Shown: positions 43,247 to 55,330 of the stretch, piece after piece
Numbering within the stretch: position 1 is the stretch's first letter
Layout: the number at the start of each line of letters is the position of its first letter
From: Spodoptera frugiperda
Lineage: Eukaryota > Arthropoda > Insecta > Lepidoptera > Noctuidae
Direction: 5' to 3'
DNA length: 64,000 nucleotides
Assembly: GCF_023101765.2 (NCBI RefSeq)
Contig: NC_064224.1
Span: 4,594,103 to 4,658,102 of the forward strand
The notes under the pieces: generated by a model
Databases searched by the model: none
What the model was told of the DNA's origin: nothing
The model's input: only the letters and a program-made list of their open reading frames with translations
Program-made: the position numbers and the translations under genes

Positions 43247-43570
43247 CCTGGGCGTCGGAGGGCAATGCTTCGGCACGAATGGGCCGGCTCCACTGAAGTG
43301 ATACCACGGCCTCACAGAAAACCGTCGTAGAACAACGCTTGCGTTGTGTGAGTGAGATTACCAGAGACCTAATTACCCCCAATCTTGACAATCCCCGGTT
43401 CCCCAACCACCCAAAACTTAACCAAAAGCGTTTTAAGGATGACCAGAACCTAACCCCCAAAACGTCGGCTATGCACTTGTAACGCCTCTGATGTTTCGAG
43501 TGTTCATGGGCGGCGGCGATTGCTTACCATCAGGTGAACCGTTGCTCGCTTACCGGCTTATACCATAAAA
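43247..43570 (+). repeat. Family B repeat, near full length
   Basis: GGGCGTCGGAGGGCAATGCT, CGAATGGGCCGGCTCCACTG, ACGCTTGCGTTGTGTGAGTG and GGGCGGCGGCGATTGCTTAC to CGGCTTATACCATAAAATAA. Confidence 0.7.
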
Positions 43571-44047
43571 TAAATCAATTTACCTTTCTATTTCTAAAAA
43601 TATCTTCATAATAAATTCATTCCTAATCCAACAAATCACTGGCTAGCTTTACCAGCGTACCTTAATGAAACGGATCATAAAATAACAAAACCGAATCTTT
43701 TGAATAAATATCTCAATTCTTCGAGCTGAGCTCACATTTAACTAGGTATATTATGTATTAAACTACATCGCACGGGCAGAGAACCCCCGACCCGGTTGCT
43801 CAGTCATCTGGCTAAGCCGCGGCGGCTATAGGCACTATATTTAGCGGCACGCAACCGGCAGGCCACCACATAATAATATAACATCAATACATCGAGAGCT
43901 TCTTTCATATGTTTATAAATATTCTGTTTTTAAAGAAAATTTTAACACTTCTATCAATTTGTTATTTGAAACATAAAACTGCGCTCTATCTAGTCCTTGA
44001 AAGAGTATGCAGTTGCACATACCTACTATTTTTATTTAAGAAGGACG

Positions 44048-44182
44048 TTGCTCTTCACACTATAGGATTTTCGTGTGGTGTATGCTGTGGTGTGGGCATG
44101 GTGTACATTTACAAACATACAATTTGTGGAACACACAAAGAGTTGCTCCGTGCAGAGACCGAGCAGCAGTGTTGTCCAGATC
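44048..44182 (+). repeat. Family E SINE, diverged
   Basis: TTGCTCTTCACACTATAGGA, GTGTGGGCATGGTGTACATT and ACACAAAGAGTTGCTCCGTG. Confidence 0.5.
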
Positions 44183-44556
44183 CTTGTAAACAGTGATCAA
44201 TTTGTCTACTGAGCGTGGAAATCCAACTCCTCTTTTATAGACAAGACCTATAATCCAGCAGAAGATTTTTACCGACTGTAGATGATGATTGATGACAAAG
44301 GGCTGCTGCTTAGTCCTCTACGTAGAACGACAGGCCGCCCTTAAAGAATATTTGGGCAATAATATAACAGTATAGCTAGATGTGCTCGCTCATAACTAGG
44401 CCAAACTCCGTGCCTTTGAACTCAAACCCTTTACTAGTAAAAGAATGTAACCCAGTAATTATAAACCACAGTAACGTGTGCAAGATTTCAACGAAAGATT
44501 GCTATTGCTAACTACTTAAATACGCTTTTAGCGTTGCACGTTTTTGTTCTTTTTTA

Positions 44557-44958
44557 AACGTTGCTCCACACTAGGGTTTTGTCCTGTGTCGTGGGTGCGT
44601 TTGCCAATATACAAGTTCATATGCATATAACACCCAGACCCGAAACAACAATTTCAACAGTGGATCACACAAAGAGTTCGAACCGAATCGAAGAATTGAT
44701 ACCGCTCCTCGTTGCGTGGCAGCCGATGGCCCGACGTGAAACAACGCTTTCGTTGTGTGAGTGTGGTTACCGGAGGCCCAATTACCCCCCTTCCCAATCT
44801 TCCCAAACCTGGTTCCCCATCAACCCTTAAATTCCTAACCCTTAAAAAGGTGGCAATGCACTTATAACGCCTTTGGTGTTTCAAATGTCCATAGGTGACG
44901 GCAATTGCTAACCATCTGGTGATGCGTCTGCACGTTTATAGGATTATTCCATAAAAAA
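44557..44958 (+). repeat. Family E SINE followed by family B repeat
   Basis: 44557-44722 is family E (GTTGCTCCACACTAGGGTTT, GTCGTGGGTGCGTTTGCC, GATCACACAAAGAGTTCGAA). From 44729, CGACGTGAAACAACGCTTTC and the rest of family B follow directly, so one has inserted into or beside the other. Confidence 0.6.
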
Positions 44959-45187
44959 ACCTTGCGAAATACTACTACATAACATTTTCAATTCGTTAAA
45001 CAAACAGGTAAAGGTAACAATATGTCTAAATACTAAATACACAAGAGGCTTACGTACAAACTAATTACAAGATACATTAGGATTATGAAGATTTTGTATC
45101 TTTACATATGAATTCCCTACTGGAGAATTCTATGGGAATTATTTACCTATTTTATTTTTAGATTGAATTCAATGAAAATCAGCCATG

Positions 45188-45372
45188 GATTATCTCCTGT
45201 GTCGTAGGTGCGTTTACAAATATTCTAGTTCACATACATCGCACCCAGACCCGAAAAAACTATTTGTGGATCACACAAAGAGTTTTTGCGTTTCGTGCGG
45301 GAATCAAACCTGCTACACGTTACACGGCCTCCGATTATCCAGCTACCGCACTAACAGTGCAGTTAAAATTGC
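45188..45372 (+). repeat. Family E tRNA-like SINE
   Basis: TTATCTCCTGTGTCGTAGGT, GGATCACACAAAGAGTTTTT, GTGCGGGAATCAAACCTGCT (B-box region) and CAGCTACCGCACTAACAGTG. Confidence 0.6.
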
Positions 45373-45771
45373 CCCCCCCCTCTTTAAAAAATTATTCTGT
45401 TGTAACAATAGGCAGCATTATCGCAAATAGTGATCTGTTCCTGGCGTTCTAAGATGAATTTGATAAGAATATTGGTCTACATTTTTTCTACAAGATTAAA
45501 TTTTATATAACTTAAATTTTTACTATTATTTAAGTTAGGATGTTTATTCAGGCTTTTCATTTACTGGAATCTTTATTTTTTTACTTTTATTCAAATTAAA
45601 AACGTGTTTTATCATAGTTTACGTTACGTTTACAAAATAATTTGGTTTAATTCGAGTCTGTCTGTTCGACGACACGCCTTTAGAACCCCTGAAGTTGAGT
45701 CTGTATTACCTTACCTTATTATTTGAACCACAGATGACTGAAATAAAGGATTAATATTTAAAAACCGTAGG

Positions 45772-45962
45772 AGAAATATCTTAATTAATTATCACGTTAT
45801 CGGTTTACTCAGGAACTTTCGCGATTATTGCACTGCCTGATCGTCACGTCGTGTATCTCGCAATGCTGCTCATGAATATGAGCATCTAGCAAGGCTTGAA
45901 CAGTTACGTGAGTAAGCCGATTATGATTAATTTAGTATGTCTCACAAAAGTTATAATAAAAG
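45772..45962 (+). repeat. Family H element
   Basis: ATCGGTTTACTCAGGAACTT at the left, AACAGTTACGTGAGTAAGCC and TAGTATGTCTCACAAAAGTT at the right; inverted ends. Confidence 0.6.
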
Positions 45963-46247
45963 AAAAATATCTTGCTAGGAAATCCTTGAAACGACTTTAA
46001 ACTTAAAACGAGGCAGTCTATAGTCCATACAAAGGTTAAACAATCAACAGATTCCTAAATTGACCACAAAGGAAACAAAATGACTGCTTACGATAACACT
46101 TTAACTGCCTACCTTTAACTTTAGTTTCTAATCCTTTGAAAGGGGTGACTTAGGGGGATTTAGGGTGAACGGTCAATAAGATTAAGTGGATACTCTTTGG
46201 TTAAGTATAACCAAGATCGTTCCATATAAATAGATAGATACATACAA

Positions 46248-46612
46248 TAAGGATGATGAAGGGGTATGAAAATTAAACATCTATTCAGACCGTCAGTTAG
46301 GTAAATACAGTCATGTATTTTTTAATTTTGTCGTATAAGGTAACAAGGTAATACTTAGATTAAACAAATCAAACGTCGTTTTTACGTATAAAATTTACCT
46401 AAAAGAGATGTTATGCGATATTTGAAGATGTTTCCGTAAGGAAATAAAAAAATCGTGCTTAAAATTTTAAAATAATCTACAAGACGGACATTAGGTACAA
46501 TAAAAATTAGTCGTCAACATTATTATGGATTTTCGTCCGTGGTATTAAACGTGTCTAATATTTTAAAATAATCTATAAGACGGACGTTGAAATGGATTTC
46601 CGTAAAAGATTT
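46248..46612 (+). repeat. Family G element with internal repetition
   Basis: GGATGATGAAGGGGTATGAA to CTACAAGACGGACATTAGGT, then a second CGTGTCTAATATTTTAAAAT and TAAGACGGACGTTGAAATGG: the 3' unit is present twice. Confidence 0.6.
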
Positions 46613-46969
46613 CTAACAAGTTCACTCAATGTAAGTAAACAATATACCTAACACAAAATCTTGCTTACCAGAGCCATTCGCAGCAATTCACAACCGACAA
46701 TACATGTGACAAACAAACTCATAGTTAGATACTTAATACAACTCCACAGCTGTTATCCAGTATCTACGCTTCCTAATAAATTGATACGAACTACGTCTAA
46801 CAATTTGGCGGGAGGACCGACATGAAAGGGTGTAGGCGAAAAGTTTAATGAAATAACCGTCAAAACTTGTCCGCAAATATCAGCACTCGCCACAGACGAG
46901 CCACTTGGTAATTGCAATGGGATGTAACAGAAGGTTTATGACTATTTTATAATTTCACAAGACTATTTT

Positions 46970-47137
46970 ATTGACTGCCTCGTTGGTCGAGTGGTCGCAA
47001 GACAATGCCGGACAAAGGGTCTCGGGCTCGATTCCCGGGTTGTCGAAAATTTCTCAGTAGTAGCATGGAGTCTGTAATTGTGTCCAGTTTGATGTGTACC
47101 TCTGCCTACCCTTTCGGGGTGAAAAGGTATGACGTTG
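46970..47137 (+). repeat. Family D tRNA-like SINE with clear A and B boxes
   Basis: TGACTGCCTCGTTGGTCGAG starts the tRNA-like head, CTCGATTCCCGGGTTGTCG is the B-box, and CTCAGTAGTAGCATGGAGTC leads to a shortened body ending GTATGACGTTGCA. A normal tRNA cloverleaf is not preserved. Confidence 0.65.
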
Positions 47138-47214
47138 CATACTAATAATAATTATTGTTCGTCGAACGTTTCATGTACTAATGGCATACAACTAAATTAA
47201 TATTAGTATATACT

Positions 47215-47964
47215 GGGTTAGAAGGCTTGTTGAATGTTTTAAAATAGTCTACAAGACGGATATTCAAATAAAAACAAGTCATCTCCCCTATTGTATACAA
47301 AAAAGGAGCGTGCAACAAAATCGCAAAACGGCTGCTTATTTATTTTACAATATTATGCGGGTTAAAACCTTCTCTCTCCCTCATACTTTATAGAGTTATA
47401 CAGAATAAACCTACTGAATTGCCTGTCAACCCTTCACCCACCACCGTGAAGCACTCAACTTGGTGAAAGTTTTGCTTGAATCAGTCTCTTGGTTCGTTTT
47501 GAGGAATTAGCTTATAAAGTTTAGTTGTTTATGGATCGTTTCATGCCGGCTGCTTGGTTGGTGACAAGTCATTTCCTTTGATCGAGACTACTAATTATAA
47601 TTATCTGAAGACTGATTCTGAGTTATTTTATAATCCAATTAATGTGTAGAATGTTGCAATTGAATAGTTTTTTACGTGATGTCGACATAGTTGTGATACC
47701 TCTGGCGTATGTACGGGGTGCGATTGTTGAGGAATGGGGTTTGGATTCGTTTCTTATCGACAGCACTTGAGTATGTATATTGTATGTATGAGCGATAAAA
47801 AGTAGGTTATGAACACATAACCATATGTAGAATAACAATTCCACACCCATAACTTTAAAAAAAAACCCTTTTCAAAATTTCATCCCGATCCTTTCAACAG
47901 TTTTTGCGTAAAGAAGTAACAAACATACATACAAACTTTCACATTTATAATATTAGTCGGATAA
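47215..47964. repeat. Family G fragment, then a LINE-type tail
   Basis: 47215-47296 contains AATAGTCTACAAGACGGATA. At 47868-47964, AAATTTCATCCCGATCCTTT to CACATTTATAATATTAGTCG is a LINE-like tail. Between them nothing was recognised. Confidence 0.5.
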
Positions 47965-48896
47965 TCCTTAAAACCTTTTTCAATTTGTATACAATGAAAG
48001 ATATTCCAAGCTCATGCTTTACTAAGGGGATGCAAGGCTGGTAGGGGTGCTACACATATCAAAATAACGATGTGCACGCCACAGTAACCGTAACCTTTTA
48101 AAACCTCCCTGTTCAACCCTTGTCACAAAAATATATGAAACCTTAAAACGTTATCAGTTCAAAACGTTACGGTAGCTAAGTACTGTATATGTTTCTTATG
48201 TACCAATGTATAAAATGAGTAGGTCTGTTCTGTCTACGTAATATATGAGTAATATGTATTGTTGTAATAGTTTAGTTCCATCGATATGCCAAGAGTCTAT
48301 TCAACAAAACACATTGCCTAATCTCGCAATTACGAGTATGGACCTACGTAGCGATGAAAATCATTACCTTTTTTGTTTAAAGTAAACAAAAAGTTATTAT
48401 TTTAGTAATTAATTAAGTAATAAAACAAAACAAGGTGATTAATAATGTCATTAATCCATTCATTAACGTCAATGAAGACTAAAATAAAAGCTTTCCAGCC
48501 ATTGCTATTGCATTCGTTTAAACAAAAAATGAAAACATTCGTTACCTCCGATGCAGAGAACAAACTTTTGCAGAAGTTTAACACAAAGCCTCGCGTTGAG
48601 CTAATAATCCTTCAGATCGGGGCTGTCAAACATTTGGTCAATTTGTTACTTTAAATGTGACAAGTAACTGACTCTAATCCCCTGTTAGTGATGTCAAAAA
48701 ATAAAATAAAATAAATAAAGTAATTTTTGGATGGGATTTAAAAAATATATTGATAGTAATTTTTATTATTATAGTTTTAATTTTCAGTATAAATCTGTTA
48801 CTGAATGTCGCTTTCATTAATATCTCTATGACATAGCTTCACGGAACAATTCTTCGTGACGTGTATGTCATATGTTCATATTCATTATTATATTTT
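47965..48896. other. Intergenic, nothing specific
   Basis: Two opposite overlapping frames of 60-69 codons near 48402-48654 show no domain. Confidence 0.35.
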
Positions 48897-49130
48897 TTTA
48901 ATGGTATAAGCCGGTAAACGAGCAAATGGATCACCTGATGATAAGCAATTGAAGCCGCTCATGGACATGGATCAAAATCGGGGATTGGAAAGATTGGGGA
49001 AAGGAGCTTTTTGGCCCTCGGTTACCTTACTAACACAACGAAACACAACGCAAGCGTTGTTTCACGTCGTTTTGAGTGAGGCCGTTTTATCACTCCGGTT
49101 GAGCCGGCCCATTCGTGTCGAAGAATGTAA
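48897..49130 (-). repeat. Family B repeat
   Basis: TGGTATAAGCCGGTAAACGA to CACAACGCAAGCGTTGTTTC and GTTGAGCCGGCCCATTCGTG is family B reversed, with the C-rich middle shortened. Confidence 0.65.
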
Positions 49131-50529
49131 ACGTATCTCAACTTAAATCTTTGTAAACGTATCTATGATACAAGAAAACAATCTTATTGTGTCTGAAAAG
49201 TAAATTTCAAATATACTATAAAAAAAATGTTAGAAAATACATCTATAAGCGGAATTAGCAGTAAAAATCTAATGTATTGTTAGTGTAGCATCGATTTCCG
49301 TAAAGTAACGCCTGGTTTTATTCTATATTATTGCAAATGTTCACAACCCCGATTGTCGATAGAGTCCATATTTTTAGAGCATTGTTCTATACATTAATTA
49401 ACCACGGACATTGGAGATTGCACCACAGCGCGGTGCGTTCATGGAAAAATAAACTTAAAAGTGTAATAAATAAAGAGGATTATGTCTTGTTTTGTTTCTT
49501 TTTTATATTGTTATATGGATTACTTGTTCGTTTAATATAGAAGTTTGAATGAATATCTTTGTAAGAGTTATTGAACATTTGTACTGAAAGACATCTTTAC
49601 ATACTTCTATCTATCTTCTTTCTATTAAATAAAAAGGTTTATATTATACTATATGCGTATGATATGAACATACATACGATACATACACCAAAATCATATT
49701 TTTTACAATTTTTGTTTGTCTGTCTGTTTGTCTGTTTGTTCCGGCTAATCTCTGAAATGGCTGTGCCGATATTCACGGGATTTTTATTGGCAGGTAGCAA
49801 CAGATGTACCTACTAAGAAGTAACTAAGCCACATTTATTTCAGAAAAAAATATTATTTTAGAAAAGAATAAAAACAAATTTTCCAAATTCTGTCACATGC
49901 CATTATTTTACGCCGCCTTAGTCACGGACAAAAGCTACTTAAATAATATAATTATGCCGACTTTCTAGTAAATATTCTGAAGACTGTCATGTTGCTCAAG
50001 TCGGGCTTCTGTTTTCCGCTTTCCGGGTCGGACAAAGGTATTATTGAGAGGTAAGCAGAGATGATTATTTTTAATGTAGCAGTCATTTTTTTCGATATAT
50101 TCAGAGTCACATTCAATAATCTGGATTATTGAATTCTAGATCGTGTAACAGAAGTTTTTTCTTAGTTATAGAATCACATTCAATAATCCAGTTCCAGATT
50201 GAGTATTTTTGTAAGACTTTTAGAGAATATTCACATCTGCTTATCTCTTCGGGAAACAAAAGACGTTACACACTTAGAGCGTTTTTGTGTAGGAAAGTGT
50301 CAAGTATCAACCGATCCCTTAGCAATTTTCCTGAAAGGGGGTAAGTACCTAGTAATCTAATGAAAACAAAACGTTTTATGAACCGTTTCCCGATAATCTA
50401 CTTACTTTTTTATGCGCTTGTCGTAAACATATGTATAAACAAGTGAGTATGTTGTAAAAAGCATATTAGATTATTAAATATAATCTTATTTCTTACTAAT
50501 ATGGGAAAATTGCTTCTGCCAGCGGCTTC
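49131..50529. other. Intergenic, nothing specific
   Basis: A LINE-tail-like phrase lies at about 49720-49800 (GTCTGTTTGTTCCGGCTAAT). ATTCAATAATC occurs twice near 50110-50185. No gene was recognised. Confidence 0.35.
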
Positions 50530-50622
50530 GCTCACGAAACGGCTCGAAAAGCAAGAGTAGGAACGGTGTGGTTTTTAGTCAGTAAGAGTCTGACACTCCG
50601 GATGATTTTTCCACCTCACTTG
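50530..50622 (-). repeat. Family A fragment
   Basis: GGCTCGAAAAGCAAGAGTAG, GGTTTTTAGTCAGTAAGAGT and GGATGATTTTTCCACCTCA. Confidence 0.55.
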
Positions 50623-51164
50623 GTGAGTGAGTTTTTTTCATTCAATTTTAACTATTATCTTAACAGAAAGTAAGATTAGTAGTTATAGAACATATTACAA
50701 TTTTATACTTGCATTCAACAGCACCCCTATGCTTATGACATAAGAGTCAAAATCCTTTGAATAATTAGTAAATATTCTTGGTATTTAAATGCAAGGCCTT
50801 TACTAAATAGAGTTCTTTGATTTACACATAATACAATAAATTAATTTAATGCCAGAAACATGACGGATGATGTTATGATGAGAGATCAAAGAGTTTGTGA
50901 AGAGCTGGCTTGATATGTGCCATTTGGGATACGTTATGTTACATTTTAATTGAAAATAGACCTTTAATTCATTTATGAGAGTTCAAATTATGGTTACAAA
51001 TAAATGATTTGATAAAATGTGTTGATGATAACAACAATATGTTTATAAATAAATGATTTGATAAAAAATATCAAAAGGAGAGGCTTAATTTTATGAGAAA
51101 GATGATTTTTGAATATTCGTAATCGTAGGTGGCGCTAAAGAGGCACAATGCCGTAATGGGTCAA

Positions 51165-51215
51165 ATAGACTAGTTTCCTACTAGTCAAATTCAATATTTT
51201 GTTCGAAACGTTATA
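51165..51215 (+). repeat. Dispersed repeat shared with 8170-8215
   Basis: CTAGTTTCCTACTAGTCAAA followed by TTCGAAACGTT matches the segment at 8170. Confidence 0.5.
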
Positions 51216-51690
51216 GTCCAGTCATTTGGTAGTTTTACCCGGAATGTTTTCCGGGAGTTTTGAAAATTGGTGAATTTATAGATTTGGGTATGCTCTTTTC
51301 GAATTTCAACTTTGCCACCTCGTACAACCGCCGCTCGCGCCGCGCCGTCATATTGAAAAAATGGCGCCTAAAAATGGTTTTTTTATTAATATCTCCGTTC
51401 CGACGTATTTTACGAAAAAATATTTATCTATAAAATTAAACTAGAAAATATTTCCTACAGTTTATGTATTGATAACTTTTTCATAAAATCAATAGTTTTT
51501 GGCGTACTGATTAGCCCCAAAGTATTTTTTTGTATTGAAAAGTTGCTACCCAATTCTACATCGTGAATGATGTACTAGTGATGTGGACTCCCAAAATTAC
51601 AAGGTTTAAAACGAAATTAATGTAATTAACAAAAATATTTATTTATCGTTTCTATTGTATAAAATGGCAAGAGCTTATAAAGTTCTAAAT

Positions 51691-51878
51691 CAAAACACAA
51701 CACAATATGCCATTTAACCCACAGCATTTAACTAAGTTGAAAAGATGTCGCGATCACGTTTCGTCTCTTATGAAAGGAATCCCCATAATTTTTGTCCACG
51801 CTGTGTAAGTCAAAACACAATACAATATAACATTTAACCCATAGCATTTAACTAAGTTGAAAAGATGTCGCGATCTAC
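51691..51878 (+). repeat. Tandem duplication, 120-bp period
   Basis: CAAAACACAA followed by CAGCATTTAACTAAGTTGAA and AAGATGTCGCGATC at 51691 returns at 51811 with few changes; the second copy is about 65 bp long. Confidence 0.75.
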
Positions 51879-52049
51879 CCTATAGGTATGTTTGTATGCC
51901 CAACAGTGGTGTATCAAGGCCTGGGGCTCGGAGATAGACGCACAATAACGCATTGTTCGGCCCCTGTCTATTGTGACGCGAAAATAACTTCGATCGGGCG
52001 AACATTTGCGTTTTATCATCGAATTTGTCGAAAAATAGAGAAAAATGTA

Positions 52050-52595
52050 GATGAGCTTTGCTTCGGCACGAATGGGCTGGCTTGACTGGAGTTTTACCAC
52101 GGTTTAACAGCAAACCGACTTGAAAATACGCTTGCGTTGCGTTTTGTAACGTAAATTAGGATTTTTTTAAGGGGGAAAATCATCCAATATCTTCTCCCGT
52201 CTTGGGCGAGTTGAGAAGGTGTGTCAGACTTTAATTCACTAAAAACCATCCCGTTCCCATTCTTGTCCTGCGAACCGTAGCCCCGGAAAACCCGCTAGGT
52301 AGTTCGCCGTGGATCAGGCATCAGATCTACTGGGTATGAGGCAGTATGTAACGAAAACCATTTTATGTGATGGATTTCTCCTCCCTACACCCAAATAAAT
52401 AATTCTTTCTTCATTCAAACAATTATTTTCCTCTCTTCAATTCCCAAATAGTCAAGTCCTCAAACTCAAACTCTTAACCTCCAAAAGGCCAGAGCGCACT
52501 TGTTTATGCATCTTTCATGTTGCGGGTGTCCTTGGGCGGCGCCGATTCCTTACCATCAGGTGATCCGTCAGCCATACAAAAAGCAAAAGAAATAT
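52050..52595 (+). repeat. Family B repeat with family A nested inside
   Basis: Family B 5' part at 52050-52145 (CTTCGGCACGAATGGGCTGG, AATACGCTTGCGTTGCGTTT). Family A at 52155-52313 (GGGGGAAAATCATCCAATAT to CCCGCTAGGTAGTTCG), with some further A-associated sequence. Family B resumes about 52435-52595 (CTCTTAACCTCCAAAAGGCC, TACCATCAGGTGATCCGTCA). Confidence 0.6.
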
Positions 52596-53587
52596 TAATG
52601 ATGACTTCGCATGATTTGGTTACTGCTTAATGTCTTTTTTTTAGTATTGTTTTGTGAAGCGTGCTTTTAAATGTAGATTTGCTGAATAGTGTTTTTGTTT
52701 GTAGCTAGATTTGCATAGTAGTTAATCATTGGAGATTTGTAAGGTTGTGATGGATGGTGTTCAAGATAAACATTCACAACTATTAATCAACGACCAAGCT
52801 ACTTTGAGTTAGCAAGCTAGTTAGAAATCGCTGAACCTTATGAAGTGTATTAGAGAACGTTGCTGCCCAGTCTCTATTAGATGTGTTCCTTAAATCAGCT
52901 TACAGTACCCGCGTGAAGAGTAAACTTAAACTCAAAGTACATTCATGTGTAGGTAAATGTATATTAAATAAGCACATTACTTTCAACATGAAACCCGGTT
53001 AGGGCACGGCAACATACGTAATGACACAATAAACTTCAAGTCTTCTCTTTCATACCAAACGCAAACACATAATATTTTTTATAAGAAAAAAAAAACTCGT
53101 AATCAATAATTTATATTTACTCGAATTTTATTCTTCAAACGGTAAACCAAAACTACTTGCTCACCAGGCAGTTTTTAAAAGCCGTGGCAAATACTTTTAG
53201 AACACCTTACATATGAATATTACAAAGCATTCTACTAAATTAGGCCAAAACATCTCCATAGTCGTAAGCTTGTGCGCACCCTTACCGCAGTAATGGCAAA
53301 CTGTTAATAAATATTTAGGGGATGAATAATGAATGTCACTCGGCTCAGGTTTATCTTTTCTTGTCATGAGCCCAGGAACACAGTAATTGTTAGTAAAAGG
53401 ATGATGTTCTTATGTTTTTTGATGGTGTATTGTAATTATGTAAGTACTAGGCTATTTAGGTAAGTGGTTTTTGTGACGTGTCGTGTGTTTAATGTTGTGT
53501 CGCCTGTTTTTGTTTAAGTAGATTATTGTGATGTAATTTGTTAATAAATTAAGTAGTACTTGTTTTTTCGTTTGTCTTTTTTTAATA
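52596..53587. other. Intergenic, nothing specific
   Basis: AT-rich, unassigned. Confidence 0.35.
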
Positions 53588-53765
53588 TATCGTTGCCCCA
53601 TCACTAGGATTCTCTTCTGTGTCGTGGGTGCGTTTATAAACAAACAATTTCCCATACATAATATGACACCCAGACCTTGAACAACGATTAGACGATCACA
53701 TAAAGGGTGGTTCCATCCGTTGCATGGCAGCCAGTTGCCCAGCCACTGCTCATTTGTTGGTTAAG
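53588..53765 (+). repeat. Family E SINE
   Basis: CGTTGCCCCATCACTAGGAT, GTGTCGTGGGTGCGTTTATA and CATGGCAGCCAGTTGCCCAG. Confidence 0.6.
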
Positions 53766-54420
53766 ATTTAACTATGAAGTTTAGTGTAGTTAAGTTGTAA
53801 GCCCGGAGCATAAACAGATTTTTATCAAAGCTTAAATTGTGGAGAAGTAAGTAATATGAGATATATAAAATATAATAGTTAATTAACAAAACACAGTAAA
53901 GTTTGACCCACTATTATAATAAAATTAAGGACACACAGTTACTGCCAGTATGTGGGTGTAATGTAAAAAAGTCTGGATAGTCTTGTAAAAAATAATTGGA
54001 AAACTCTAAAAACATTTCTGAAATATTCAAATAGGTATATGTAGATATTTCTTCTTTTCAATCGTTTCATTCATATCTGAAGATCGTGTACTTAAAAGGC
54101 TTTCATTGCTCTCTGTGTTATTTCTTAAAATAAATATAGAACCTATTTTGTATAAACTACGAATATCTGCCACATCTGCGGAAAATTTTGCACCTACGTA
54201 CCTACGTGTGAGACGAGATACCGGGGTGGGTGTTAGTCAGTATGAGTCCTTTCATCTTCCTCAGGCGAGGGGGCTCCATGAGGATTTCCTACCTTGGGGT
54301 AAAAAAGTCTGCCATATAAGTCTATTGAGTACTCATATAAAATATGAAAGTGGGGAAACACGGCCTTAATAATATAATAATAAATTTTCCACAATAATAA
54401 GGTACAGTGGCCAGCTAAAA

Positions 54421-55170
54421 AGTTAAATTGGGACCCTGATGTGATTTCCAAGCATTCGTTATTTTGATTTAAAGAGTTCCGTAAGATTTTGCTTCGCGAA
54501 TTTTTGGACCTTTTTCCTTCAATGGGCCTCTCGTAACTAATCCAAAAGGGATAATTGTAATGTCGTCAAGTAATTTAATGTGTATTTGGTTGGATTACTG
54601 CGAAACTTGGAGGCGAATATTTATGTGTGTTCGTTGTTGAAAGATTTATTTTAAATTGATTCATAATATGTTATATTAGATTTTCTTTAATGATTGATGT
54701 AATATATTGTATGTTATTTGAAATTAGTAGTTGCACAGATATTTTTAAACGACTTCAGAAAAAGGAGGTTCTCAGTTTGACCTATATGTATGTATGTTAA
54801 GTTAAATTGGGACCCTGATGTGATTTCCAAGCATTCGTTATTTTGATTTAAAGAGTTCCGTAAGATTTTGCTTCGTGAATTTTTGGACCTTTTTCCTCCA
54901 ATGGGCCCTCGTAACTAATCCAAAAGGGATAATTGTAATGTCGTCAAGTAATTTAATGTGTATTTGGTTGGATTACTGCGAAACTTGGAGGCCAATGTGT
55001 GTGTTTGTTGTTGAAATATTTATTTTAAATAGATGCTTAATATGTTACATTTGATTTTCTTTTGTGATGGATGTAATATATTGTATGTTATTAGAAATTA
55101 GTAGTTGTACAGACATTTTAACCGACTTCAAAAAAAGGAGGTTCTCAGTTTGACCTATATGTATGTATGT
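54421..55170 (+). repeat. Tandem duplication of a 379-bp LINE-tail unit
   Basis: Units start at 54421 and 54800 with AGTTAAATTGGGACCCTGAT. They share GAGTTCCGTAAGATTTTGCT, GTCGTCAAGTAATTTAATGT and AAAAGGAGGTTCTCAGTTTG, with small indels. The second unit runs on to about 55330 as a LINE-type tail (GATTATCTCGCGTTTGGCTG), seen again at 58285-58400. Confidence 0.75.
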
Positions 55171-55330
55171 TTGTGTGCGATTATCTCGCGTTTGGCTGAA
55201 CCGATTTCAATACGGTTTTCAGCATACTATTTTTCAGACTTAAGAGAATTCATTAGAGATATTATCTGACCTAGAAAAATGGAGGCGGTAAAGAAAATTG
55301 AAGGCGGTTTTCATTATTTCTTTTAAGTTT

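Noticed and set aside
46970..47045. Functional tRNA gene
   Set aside because: A- and B-box-like motifs are present, but the stems do not form a good cloverleaf and the sequence continues into a SINE body found at several other places.
48402..48654. Pair of opposite short frames
   Set aside because: Both lack recognisable motifs, and their length is within chance for this region.
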